Source: Pseudomonadota bacterium
GTDB taxonomy: Bacteria > Pseudomonadota > Alphaproteobacteria > Rhizobiales > Xanthobacteraceae
DNA: 11,363 nucleotides
Assembly (NCBI GenBank): GCA_023390955.1
Contig: JAEWBW010000475.1
Location: forward strand, 1 to 11,363
Direction of reading: 5' to 3'
Shown one piece after another: positions 1 through 7,103 of the stretch (position 1 is the stretch's first letter; the number at the start of each line of letters is the position of its first letter). The position numbers and the translations under genes are program-made. The notes beneath the pieces are model-generated. The model made no database searches, was not told the origin of the DNA, and worked only from the letters and a program-made list of their open reading frames with translations.

Positions 1-412
1 GATGGTCCTTCAGGCCGTCGAGATGCACGGAGAAGAACAAATACGGGGAGGGCGTGAACAGATCGAGCTTCTTCTCGAGCAGCAGCGCGTTGGTGCAGAG
101 CGAGACGAACTTCTTGCGCTCCACGAGACCGCGCACGATCTCGCCGATCTCCTTGTGGATCAGCGGTTCGCCGCCGGGAATCGCCACCATCGGCGCGCCG
201 CACTCGTCGGCCGCATCCCAGCACTCCTGGGCGGTCATGCGGCGGTTGAGGATCGCATCCGGATAGTCGATCTTGCCGCAGCCGACGCAGGCGAGGTTGC
301 AGCGAAACAGCGGCTCCAGCATCAACACGAGAGGATAGCGTTTGCGGCCAAGCAGTTTCTGCTTGATCAAATAACCGCCAATACGCATTTCCTTGAAGAA
401 GGGTATAGCCAT
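1..412 (-). CDS. hpnH: HpnH, adenosylhopane-forming radical SAM enzyme (5' part of gene; 3' part outside window)
   Basis: HpnH is the radical SAM enzyme that joins a 5'-deoxyadenosyl group to diploptene, giving adenosylhopane, the first step of hopanoid side-chain synthesis. The 137 complete codons visible start at ATG 412 and read MAIPFFKEMRIGGYLIKQKL. The [4Fe-4S]/SAM motif CxxxCxxC is C38, C42 and C45 (RCNLACVGC), and the SAM-binding PGGEP is at residues 79-83. Family members are about 380 residues long, so roughly the last two thirds lie beyond position 1. A purine-rich AGAAAG precedes the ATG by about 9 bases. The gene begins 36 bp after the ispH stop on the same strand, so the two are probably co-transcribed. 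No internal break is seen. The identification rests on the motif and recalled near-identity to Bradyrhizobium HpnH. Confidence 0.93.
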   Translation of the reverse strand, partial: MAIPFFKEMRIGGYLIKQKLLGRKRYPLVLMLEPLFRCNLACVGCGKIDYPDAILNRRMTAQECWDAADECGAPMVAIPGGEPLIHKEIGEIVRGLVERKKFVSLCTNALLLEKKLDLFTPSPYLFFSVHLDGLKDH

Positions 413-448
413 TACAAGTTTCTTTCTGGGCTTAGGAAGTCAGGTCAG

Positions 449-1374
449 TCAGCTTGCGGCGAGCTCTGCCGGAAGCCGGAATTCGATGTTTTCCTCGCGG
501 CCCGGCAACACCGAGACCGCAACTGGTCCGATCCGCCGTAGCGCTTCGATGACGTCATCCACCAAAACCTCGGGCGCTGAGGCTCCGGCGGTGATACCGA
601 CGGTCCTTGCACCTTTCAGCCATTCTGGATTGAGCTCGCTGCCATCGGCGATCAGATAACTCGCGACGCCGGCCTCAGTGCCGATTTCGCGAAGCCGGTT
701 CGAATTCGAGCTGTTGGCGGCGCCCACCACCAAAATCACGTCAACCAGCTTGCTCAAGTCCCTTACCGCAGATTGGCGGTTCTGTGTCGCATAGCAGATA
801 TCCCGGATGTCCGGGCCTTGAATATCTGTAAAACGGGCCTGAAGGGCCAGAATTATGTCCTTTGTGTCATCACCGACAGAGTGGTCTGGGTGATGTAGGC
901 CACTGGCGTATCCGTGGGCAGCGTCAAGGCCTTAACCTCCTGGACGCTCTGGACCAGCATGACGGGCCCAGGGACCTGGCCCATGGTGCCCTCGACCTCG
1001 GGGTGGCCGGCATGGCCGATCAGGATCAGGGTACGGCCCTTGGTGATGTAGCGCTTCCCCTGATTGTGAACCTTCGTGACCAGGGGGCAGGTGGCATTGA
1101 GCACCGGAAGGTCGCGCGCGGCGGCCTCTTCCTCGACGCTGCGCGCCACGCCATGGGCGCTGAACACGGTGACCGCCTTGGGCGGGACCTCGGACAGCTC
1201 CTCGACGAAGATCGCGCCCTTGGCCTTCAGGCTCTCGACCACGTATTTATTGTGCACGATCTCATGGCGCACGTAGACGGGCGGGCCGTACTTCTTCAGC
1301 GCCCGCTCCACAATTTCGATCGCACGTACCACGCCCGCGCAAAAGCCGCGCGGCTGCGCTAGATAAACTTCCAT
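449..1374 (-). pseudogene. ispH: IspH (LytB), HMBPP reductase, with an apparent one-base frameshift
   Basis: IspH is the [4Fe-4S] enzyme that reduces HMBPP to IPP and DMAPP, the last MEP-pathway step, feeding squalene and hopanoid synthesis. From ATG 1374 the protein begins MEVYLAQPRGFCAGV. Visible active-site residues are C12, H41, H74, C96, H124 and E126 (GHPEVEGT), numbered as in other IspH proteins. After V168 (codon 873-871) the frame breaks and stops at once (ORF end 853). One added base near 870/871 restores DDTKDI and continues without another fault through C194 (DICYATQNRQ), SSNSN and GASAP to the TGA at 449-451, giving 308 aa, a normal length. An in-frame TTG at 1392 would add six residues but is less typical. 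The lesion may be a sequencing error, a recent mutation, or a decaying second copy. It lies 36 bp upstream of hpnH. Confidence 0.85.
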
Positions 1375-1833
1375 TGGACGCCCATCACGCAAATTGCACC
1401 AAATCGCTCAGAAGTCCCCGACGGCACCCTGTTACTTACCAATGAGTGCAATATCCGCACCATTGGGTTTCGCGTCCCCGGATACCGCCAGTCCTTTTTC
1501 AGGTTCCAAGCGCATGGAGGTACAACGCTTTGTGTCAAAAAATCGGCTGCGAGGAAAGGGTGGGTCGGAGAGGGTTTCGCAAGTAGGGTTGATTGACGGT
1601 ATTATGATAGTGAGCCTCTGCCCGATTGACAGGTGGAACGCGCTCACTCCTTCGTCACTTTACCGCCTCGGTCGCCCGGCTATACCGGCCGCCGACAGGT
1701 CAAATAGTCCTTCCTTACGTTTCTTCGAACCTTCCCCCATCTGAAACCACCCAAAACAGCGATAGGTTTCGTCGGGGAACTCCGAAAAAGAGCGGGCGTT
1801 TCCGGCATGCGGTAAACGCCAGAAAGAAAAGAA
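1375..1833. other. 459-bp divergent intergenic region between ispH and hpnN
   Basis: No credible gene is found here. The short open frames (for example 1432-1647 minus and the 5' part of 1394-1744 plus) have no family resemblance and no good ribosome-binding site. Base composition is visibly less GC-rich than the flanking genes. The stretch must hold the promoters for ispH-hpnH leftward and hpnN rightward. The only convincing element is the stress-type promoter at 1776-1800. A minus-strand TTGACA at 1538-1533 lacks a matching -10 box, and the plus-strand TTGACA at 1626-1631 likewise has none at 17-18 bp. No tRNA or riboswitch fold was recognised. Confidence 0.6.
1776..1800 (+). promoter_or_regulatory. 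Candidate EcfG (general stress response sigma factor) promoter of hpnN
   Basis: GGAAC at 1776-1780 and CGTT at 1797-1800 are separated by exactly 16 bases. This matches the alphaproteobacterial sigma-EcfG consensus (GGAAC, 16-17 bp spacer, CGTT). It ends 33 bp before the hpnN GTG, so transcription would start around 1807 and leave a short leader holding the AGAAAG ribosome-binding site. EcfG control of hopanoid methylation (hpnP) is known in Rhodopseudomonas palustris, which makes stress control of hopanoid transport plausible. The motif match is seen directly; its activity is inferred. Confidence 0.65.
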
Positions 1834-4422
1834 GTGCTTCAAAGTACAGTCGTTGCGATCGTCAGGGTTTGTACCCGGTTTGCCACCTTCGTTGTCGTCG
1901 CCGGGCTGCTGCTCTCGGTCGCGGCGGGCTATTACGCGTCCGAACATTTCGCGATCAACACCGACATCAACTCGCTGATCTCGCAGAAGCTCGACTGGCG
2001 TCAGCGCGACCAGGCGTTCGACAAGGCCTTCGACCGCGACGCGACCATCCTGGCTGTCGTGGAGGCCTCGACACCCGAAATGGCGAATGCCGCATCGGAT
2101 GCATTGTTCGAGAAGCTGAAGGACGACAAGACCAACTTCCAGTCGATGCATCAGCTCGGCAGCGGTGAGTTCTTCGAGAAGAACGGCCTGTTATTCCTGC
2201 CGACCGAGGAAGTTGGCAAGATCACCGGCCAGTTCGAATCCGCCGCGCCCCTGATCGAGATCATGGCCGGCGATCCCTCGATCCGCGGTCTCACCGGCGC
2301 GCTGGAAACAGGTCTTGCCGGCGTGAAGCGGGGGCAGGTGAAGCTCGACAACACCGAGCGGCCCTTCAACCTGATCGCGCAGACCGTCGAGACCGTCCTG
2401 AACAAGGGCAACGCCGTCTTCTCGTGGCGCGAGCTCGTCAGCGACAAGCCGCTCACCGATTCGGACAAGCGGACCTTCATCGAGTTCAAGCCGATCCTCG
2501 ACTACAACGCGCTCGAGCCCGGCAAGGGCGCGACCGACGCGATCCGGAAGGCCGCGGCCGATCTCGATTTCGCCGGCAAGTATCAGGCGCGCGTGCGTCT
2601 GACCGGCCCGGTACCGATCGCCAACGAGGAATATGCCACCGTTCAGGAAGGCGCCGTTATCAACGGCGTCGGCACGGTCCTGGTGGTGCTGCTGATCCTG
2701 TGGCTGGCGCTGCATTCGGCCAAGATCATCTTCGCGGTGTTCGTCAATCTCTTCGTCGGCCTTGCGATCACGACGGCCGCCGGTCTGATGATGGTTGGCT
2801 CGCTCAATTTGTTGTCGATCGCGTTTGCGGTGCTGTTCGTCGGTCTCGGCGTCGATTTCGGCATCCAGTACAGCGTCCGCTATCGCTCCGAGCGCTACAA
2901 GCATGACGACCTCACAGGTGCGCTGGTGCTTGCCGCCAAGCGCTCGGCGATCCCGCTGTCGCTGGCAGCGATGGCAACCGCGGCCGGCTTCCTGTGCTTC
3001 ATGCCGACCGACTACAAGGGCATCTCCGAGCTCGGCGAGATCGCCGGCGTCGGCATGCTGGTGGCTTTCCTGTCCTCGATCACCGTGCTGCCGGCACTGC
3101 TCAAGCTGCTCAACCCGCCCGGCGAGAAGGAGCCGGTCGGTTACGCCTTCCTGGCTCCGGTCGACCATTTCCTGGAAAAGCACCGCGTGCTGGTCGTGGG
3201 TGGCACGCTGCTCCTGTCGATCGCCGGTCTGCCGCTGCTCTTCCACATGAAGTTCGACTTCAATCCGATGAACCTGCGCAATCCGAAGGCCGAGTCGATC
3301 GCGACCTTCCTCGACCTGCGCAAGGATCCGAACACGGGCGCCAACGCCATCAACGTGCTGGTCAAGTCCGAAGAGGAAGCCAAGCAGGTCGAGGCCAAGC
3401 TGGAAAAATTGCCGGAAGTGCTGCGGGTGATGTCGCTCGACAGTTTCGTGCCGCCTGACCAGGCGCCGAAGCTGAAGCTGCTGGCGCAGGGCGCCAAGGT
3501 ACTGAACCCCGCGCTCAATCCGGACCAGGTCGATGCTGCGCCGACCGACAAGGAGAACGTCGAGTCTCTGAATTCATCGGTCGAGGCTCTGCGCAGGACC
3601 GCCGGCGACGACAAGGGACCGGGCGCGGTCGCCTCGCGCCGGCTTGCCGACGCGCTGGACAAGCTCGCCAAGGCCGACGAGGCCACGCGCAACAAGGCGC
3701 AGGACGTCTTCATCACGCCGATGAAGATCGTCTTCGACCAGCTGAGAAGCGCGCTGCAGGCTGCGCCCGTGACCCTGGCGACGCTGCCGGCTGATCTGGT
3801 CAGCGCGTGGAAGAGCAAGGATGGCGTGATCCGCGTCGAGGTCCTGCCGCAGGGCGACCCCAACGACAACGACACCTTGCGTAAATTCGCCGCAGCCGTG
3901 CTGGTGGCCGAGCCAATGGCGATCGGCGGGCCGGTGTCGATCCTGAAGTCGGGTGACACGGTGGTGCGGGCGTTCGTCCATGCCGGCATCTATGCGCTGC
4001 TGGTGATCGGGCTGCTGCTGTGGCTGACGCTGCGTCGTTTCGTCGACGTGCTGATGACGCTGGTGCCGCTGCTGGTGGCAGGCGCCGTCACGCTCGAAAT
4101 CTGCGTGCTGATCGGGCTGCCGCTCAACTTCGCCAACATCGTCGCCTTCCCGCTGCTGCTCGGTGTCGGCGTCGCGTTCAAGATCTACTATGTCGTGGCC
4201 TGGCGCTCGGGAAGAACGAACCTGCTGCAGACCAGCCTGACTCGGGCGATCTTTTTCAGCGCGCTGACGACCGCGACGGCCTTCGGCAGCCTGTGGCTGT
4301 CGAGCCATCCCGGTACGTCGAGCATGGGCAAGCTGCTTGCGTTGTCGCTGGTGACCACGCTCGCCGCGGTGCTGCTGTTCCAGCCAGCCCTAATGGGCAA
4401 ACCCCGCAATCTCAGGGAGTAG
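1834..4422 (+). CDS. hpnN: HpnN, hopanoid transporter of the RND/MMPL superfamily
   Basis: HpnN moves hopanoids from the inner towards the outer membrane and is needed for outer-membrane hopanoid content and stress tolerance in relatives. The 862-residue protein has the RND plan in two halves: TM1 about 13-33, a large periplasmic loop to about 273, TM2-TM6 between about 275 and 425, TM7 about 450-470, a second periplasmic loop of about 240 residues rich in Lys/Asp/Ala helices, and TM8-TM12 from about 712 to 850. TM4 carries D341 in FVGLGVDFGIQYSVRY; the equivalent TM10 stretch reads GVGVAFKIYY with K783. The start is GTG at 1834, preceded by AGAAAG at 1821-1826. The next in-frame choices would damage TM1. 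A stress-type promoter lies just upstream. The last 33 bases overlap the 3' end of the convergent DUF2147 gene. hpnO follows on the same strand beyond that gene. Confidence 0.93.
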   Translation: MLQSTVVAIVRVCTRFATFVVVAGLLLSVAAGYYASEHFAINTDINSLISQKLDWRQRDQAFDKAFDRDATILAVVEASTPEMANAASDALFEKLKDDKTNFQSMHQLGSGEFFEKNGLLFLPTEEVGKITGQFESAAPLIEIMAGDPSIRGLTGALETGLAGVKRGQVKLDNTERPFNLIAQTVETVLNKGNAVFSWRELVSDKPLTDSDKRTFIEFKPILDYNALEPGKGATDAIRKAAADLDFAGKYQARVRLTGPVPIANEEYATVQEGAVINGVGTVLVVLLILWLALHSAKIIFAVFVNLFVGLAITTAAGLMMVGSLNLLSIAFAVLFVGLGVDFGIQYSVRYRSERYKHDDLTGALVLAAKRSAIPLSLAAMATAAGFLCFMPTDYKGISELGEIAGVGMLVAFLSSITVLPALLKLLNPPGEKEPVGYAFLAPVDHFLEKHRVLVVGGTLLLSIAGLPLLFHMKFDFNPMNLRNPKAESIATFLDLRKDPNTGANAINVLVKSEEEAKQVEAKLEKLPEVLRVMSLDSFVPPDQAPKLKLLAQGAKVLNPALNPDQVDAAPTDKENVESLNSSVEALRRTAGDDKGPGAVASRRLADALDKLAKADEATRNKAQDVFITPMKIVFDQLRSALQAAPVTLATLPADLVSAWKSKDGVIRVEVLPQGDPNDNDTLRKFAAAVLVAEPMAIGGPVSILKSGDTVVRAFVHAGIYALLVIGLLLWLTLRRFVDVLMTLVPLLVAGAVTLEICVLIGLPLNFANIVAFPLLLGVGVAFKIYYVVAWRSGRTNLLQTSLTRAIFFSALTTATAFGSLWLSSHPGTSSMGKLLALSLVTTLAAVLLFQPALMGKPRNLRE

Positions 4423-5010
4423 GCAGATGTCGCCGACGGTGTCGGCGGCACCCTTCTGACCGGATTTCGGCAGCGCTCCGGTCGTCTTGGGCGCGCCGGG
4501 CGGAGGCAATGGTGCGGCCGCGGCCGTCTTCGGCGCCGCGCCGGTGGTCTTCTGGCCCTTGGCCGCGGTGTTGGTGGGGCTGGAGGGAATCGGCGGGCCG
4601 ACCCGGGTCCAGGTCTCACCGCCGCACAGGAAACCCATCACGCAGCCCTTGATCTCGAGCTGATCGGTGCCAATCGGGGTGATGTACGAGGTGTACATCT
4701 GGCCGTCCTTGGCATTGTAGACTTGGCCTTCCCACTGATCGACGCCGGCCTTCTTCTTCATGTCGAACAGGATGGTCATCCCGAGCGTCGGCCTGTTCTT
4801 TTTTGAGACATCCGGATTGTATTCATCGCGGCCGCCCGGGGTCTTTTCCCAGGACACAGCGCCCCACATGCTGCCGTTACATTGGGCGACCCGAATGTTG
4901 GCGACGCCGTCATTGACCCGCCAATCGCCGGTGGGATCGGCAGCCAGTGCCGGGGTCAAACAGGTGAAACCGCTTACCAGTATAATTCCGGTGGAAATGG
5001 CCAAACGCAT
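4390..5010 (-). CDS. Exported DUF2147 protein with a Pro/Ala/Lys-rich C-terminal tail
   Basis: This 206-residue protein has a Sec signal peptide (MRLAISTGIILVSG, cleavage near ALA-A at residue 23-24). A DUF2147-type domain follows, about residues 25-140, opening with DPTGDWRVNDGVANIRV and containing WEGQVYNAKDGQMYTSYI and LEIKGCVMGFLCGGETWTRV. Residues 141-206 form a low-complexity tail in which KTTGA-x-PK occurs twice. The frame stays open upstream to 5112, but ATG 5010 is chosen because GAGGAA (5023-5018) lies 7 bases upstream and the signal peptide begins there. DUF2147 proteins are periplasmic or envelope proteins of unknown biochemical role. It lies antisense between hpnN and hpnO, overlaps the hpnN end by 33 bp and diverges from hpnO. 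A role in the hopanoid-containing envelope is possible but is inferred only from position. Confidence 0.88.
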   Translation of the reverse strand: MRLAISTGIILVSGFTCLTPALAADPTGDWRVNDGVANIRVAQCNGSMWGAVSWEKTPGGRDEYNPDVSKKNRPTLGMTILFDMKKKAGVDQWEGQVYNAKDGQMYTSYITPIGTDQLEIKGCVMGFLCGGETWTRVGPPIPSSPTNTAAKGQKTTGAAPKTAAAAPLPPPGAPKTTGALPKSGQKGAADTVGDICLLPEIAGFAH

Positions 5011-5135
5011 GGGTGAGTTCCTCGGCAGTGCAACATGACGAAAGCTGTGCTTGCGAAGATGGTCCGAAAAAGGGCAAAAGGCCGCAACGACCGTTTTCTG
5101 TTGACGAAACAACCATCAACCGAAGTATGTAGCGG
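5011..5135. promoter_or_regulatory. Divergent promoter region for the DUF2147 gene and hpnO
   Basis: These 125 bp separate two oppositely transcribed genes and must contain the start signals of at least the DUF2147 gene. GTTGA at 5100-5104 and TCAAC at 5116-5120 form an inverted pair 11 bases apart, with a second CAAC at 5109-5112. A TTGACG at 5101-5106 lies within it, but no good -10 box follows. No GGAAC/CGTT pair like that of hpnN is present on either strand. Promoter positions are therefore not resolved. Confidence 0.35.
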
Positions 5136-6527
5136 ATGCACGATCAAAATCCAGACATGGCACAGCTCTTTGCTGACCGCCAGGCGCAGCGCAGCGCGCT
5201 CCATACGCGTCACCTGAACGAGCAGTTCGTTCGGGTCCTCAAGACCATCGGTTATGACGTCGGCTTCCAGAAGGGGCAGGGCCAGTACCTGTTCGATCGG
5301 GAAGGGGCTCGCTATCTCGATCTGCTCTCGGGCTTCGGCGTGTTCGGCATCGGGCGCAACCATCCGGTGATGCGCGAGGCGCTCAAGAGCGTACTCGACG
5401 CCGACCTGCCCAATCTCGTCCAGTTCGACGTCTCGACGCTTGCCGGCGTGCTCGCCGAGCGGCTGCTGAAATACGTGCCGTATCTCGACAAGGCATTCTT
5501 TTCCAATTCCGGCGCGGAGACCGTCGAAGCCGCGATCAAGTTCGCGCGCGGCGCCACCGGGCGTCCGGGCATCGTCTATTGCGCCCACGGCTATCACGGC
5601 CTGACCTATGGCGCGCTGTCGCTCACGGGCGATTCGAATTTCCGCACCGGCTTCGAGCCGCTGCTGCCCGGCTGCACCTCGATCCCGTTCAACGATCTTG
5701 CAGCGCTCGAAAAGGCGCTGTCGTCGCGTGAGGTCGCGGCCTTCGTCGTCGAGCCGATCCAGGGCAAGGGCGTCAACATGCCCACCGACGAATTCCTGCC
5801 GGGCGCGGCCGCGCTCTGCAAGAAGTACGGCACGCTGTTCGTCGCGGACGAGATCCAGACCGGCATGGGCCGCACCGGCCGCTTCCTCGCGGTCGAGCAC
5901 TGGAACGTCGAGCCCGACATGGTGCTGCTGTCGAAGTCGCTGTCCGGCGGTCATGTCCCGGTCGGGGCGCTGCTGACGCGCAAGAGTATCTTCGACAAGA
6001 TCTTCAACCAGATGGATCGCGCGGTCGTGCATGGCTCGACCTTCTCCAAGAACGACCTCGCGATGGCCGCCGGCATTGCCACGCTCGACGTCATGGAGTC
6101 GGAAAAGCTGATCGACGCCGCTGCCAAGCGCGGCGCCGAGCTGCGCCTCGCGCTGACGCGCATGGTGCCCGGCTACGAGCTGCTGAAGGAAGTGCGCGGC
6201 AAGGGCCTGATGATCGGCATCGAGTTCGGTCCGCCGAAATCGCTGCGGCTGAAGGCCTCGTGGAACGTGCTGGAGACCGCCAACAAGGGCCTGTTCTGCC
6301 AGCTCATCACCGTGCCGCTGTTCAAGGATCACAAGATCCTGACGCAGGTCGCCGGCCACGGCAGCCACACCATCAAGCTGCTGCCGCCGCTGACCATCAC
6401 CGAGGAAGACTGCAGCTGGATCGAGAAGGCGTTCGACGACGTCATCGCGGGCAGCCACAAGGTTCCCGGTGCAATCTGGTCGCTCGGCAAGACGCTGGTC
6501 GACAATGCTGTGCGGCGTTCGGCGTAA
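5136..6527 (+). CDS. hpnO: HpnO, class III PLP aminotransferase for aminobacteriohopanetriol
   Basis: HpnO replaces the terminal oxygen of the ribosyl-derived hopanoid side chain with an amino group, giving aminobacteriohopanetriol. The 463-residue protein shows the class III aminotransferase layout: SNSGAETVEAAIKFAR (cofactor phosphate site), YHGLTYGALSLTG, VEPIQGKGV, the cofactor-ring aspartate in FVADEIQTGMGRTGR, and the PLP-binding lysine K267 in LLSKSLSGGHVPVGA. The C-terminal KLLPPLTITEEDC closes the fold. Start ATG 5136 has only a weak AGCGG directly before it; an in-frame ATG at 5157 (M8) has no better site, so the start is uncertain by seven codons. Length is usual for the family. 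It follows hpnN on the same strand but is separated from it by the antisense DUF2147 gene, so it probably has its own promoter. Other class III transaminases share the fold; the hopanoid role comes from position and recalled similarity. Confidence 0.9.
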   Translation: MHDQNPDMAQLFADRQAQRSALHTRHLNEQFVRVLKTIGYDVGFQKGQGQYLFDREGARYLDLLSGFGVFGIGRNHPVMREALKSVLDADLPNLVQFDVSTLAGVLAERLLKYVPYLDKAFFSNSGAETVEAAIKFARGATGRPGIVYCAHGYHGLTYGALSLTGDSNFRTGFEPLLPGCTSIPFNDLAALEKALSSREVAAFVVEPIQGKGVNMPTDEFLPGAAALCKKYGTLFVADEIQTGMGRTGRFLAVEHWNVEPDMVLLSKSLSGGHVPVGALLTRKSIFDKIFNQMDRAVVHGSTFSKNDLAMAAGIATLDVMESEKLIDAAAKRGAELRLALTRMVPGYELLKEVRGKGLMIGIEFGPPKSLRLKASWNVLETANKGLFCQLITVPLFKDHKILTQVAGHGSHTIKLLPPLTITEEDCSWIEKAFDDVIAGSHKVPGAIWSLGKTLVDNAVRRSA

Positions 6528-6557
6528 CACGCCCGCCGCGGCTTGATGTCGCGACGT

Positions 6558-6579
6558 GCGACCTGCTGAAGCAGGTCGC
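6558..6579 (+). terminator. Perfect 9-bp stem with TGAA loop after hpnO
   Basis: GCGACCTGC (6558-6566) and GCAGGTCGC (6571-6579) pair without mismatch around the 4-base loop TGAA, 31 bp after the hpnO stop. The stem is GC-rich as in an intrinsic terminator, but the following bases (CTGAGAAATCC) hold no T-run, so termination may be weak or factor-dependent. It could instead be an intergenic repeat copy or stabilise the mRNA 3' end. Confidence 0.45.
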
Positions 6580-6606
6580 CTGAGAAATCCCCAAATCAGC
6601 ACTTAA

Positions 6607-6635
6607 CTCTCCCGGCATTGACCTGACCGGGAGAG
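6607..6635 (+). promoter_or_regulatory. 9-bp hairpin covering the ribosome-binding site of the GFA-family gene
   Basis: CTCTCCCGG (6607-6615) is the exact reverse complement of CCGGGAGAG (6627-6635), with an 11-base loop. The 3' arm contains most of GAGAGG (6631-6636), the best Shine-Dalgarno sequence for the ATG at 6645. In an mRNA that starts upstream, the fold would hide the ribosome-binding site. The inverted repeat could equally be a protein operator, or a palindrome that only becomes RNA if transcription begins before it. Confidence 0.4.
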
Positions 6636-6644
6636 GACTGCGCG

Positions 6645-7049
6645 ATGGGTGTGACTGGCGGCTGTCATTGCGGAGCAATCCGCTATGAGGTGAATGGCGA
6701 CATGATGGTCCACGCGCTCTGCCATTGCGTGGATTGCAGGCGTCACTCCGGCGCACCGATGGTCGGCTGGGCGATGTATTCGTTCGACGCGGTCAAGGTG
6801 GTGCGCGGCCAACCGAAGATCTATCAATCCTCCGAGCATGGACGACGGCACTTCTGCGCGGATTGCGGCACGGGGCTGTTCTACGTCAACGAAAGCCTGA
6901 TGCCCGGCATCATCGATATCCAGACCGCGACCTATGATGACCCCGGTGCCGTTCCGGCCCAGATGCACATCCAGGTCGCCGAGCGGATCGGCTGGATGGA
7001 GCAGGCGCATGCGCTGCCCGTATTCGAACGATTTCCTCCGCTCGAGTGA
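6645..7049 (+). CDS. GFA/CENP-V-type zinc protein
   Basis: A 134-residue protein of the glutathione-dependent formaldehyde-activating enzyme/CENP-V fold. The zinc cysteines appear in the usual order: C7 and C9 (GGCHCG), C26, C28 and C31 (CHCVDC), and C71 and C74 (FCADCGTGLF). The founding Gfa enzyme was described as acting on formaldehyde and glutathione, but most family members have no known substrate, so this may be a general small-molecule or thiol-adduct protein. ATG 6645 is preceded by GAGAGG at 8 bases. No signal peptide or membrane segment is seen, so it is cytoplasmic. It lies alone downstream of hpnO, separated from it by two hairpins, and faces the secreted-protein gene at 7104-7721. 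A link to hopanoids is not indicated. Confidence 0.87.
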   Translation: MGVTGGCHCGAIRYEVNGDMMVHALCHCVDCRRHSGAPMVGWAMYSFDAVKVVRGQPKIYQSSEHGRRHFCADCGTGLFYVNESLMPGIIDIQTATYDDPGAVPAQMHIQVAERIGWMEQAHALPVFERFPPLE

Positions 7050-7103
7050 TGGCATGTGCCGTCGCTGCGCAAGCACGGCGCGAGGGTGACTTTCCTGCCG
7101 ACC

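Noticed and set aside
449..757. A separate 102-residue gene starting at TTG 757
   Set aside because: Its sequence is the C-terminal part of IspH, and the in-frame sequence upstream to about 870 is also IspH, so it is one broken gene and not a second one.
1510..1538. Sigma-70 promoter for ispH (TTGACA on the minus strand at 1538-1533)
   Set aside because: The hexamer at the right spacing is ATGCGC, which does not resemble a -10 box; the ispH promoter is left unassigned.
1432..1647. Small minus-strand gene of 71 codons in the ispH-hpnN gap
   Set aside because: No family resemblance, no clear ribosome-binding site, and codon use unlike the neighbouring genes.
2191..3246. 351-codon open frame on the minus strand opposite hpnN
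   Set aside because: Antisense shadow of the hpnN coding frame; composition (Gln, Arg, His, Asp) is typical of such shadows and no domain is recognisable.
5011..5112. DUF2147 protein starting at 5112, as the longest frame
   Set aside because: The first 34 residues are not signal-like, whereas ATG 5010 has GAGGAA at 7 bases and starts a proper signal peptide.
4974..6602. 542-codon open frame on the minus strand opposite hpnO
   Set aside because: It mirrors hpnO in a GC-rich gene, where stop codons are rare in the antisense frame; its translation is Arg/His/Gln-rich with no domain, and it also runs through the DUF2147 start region.
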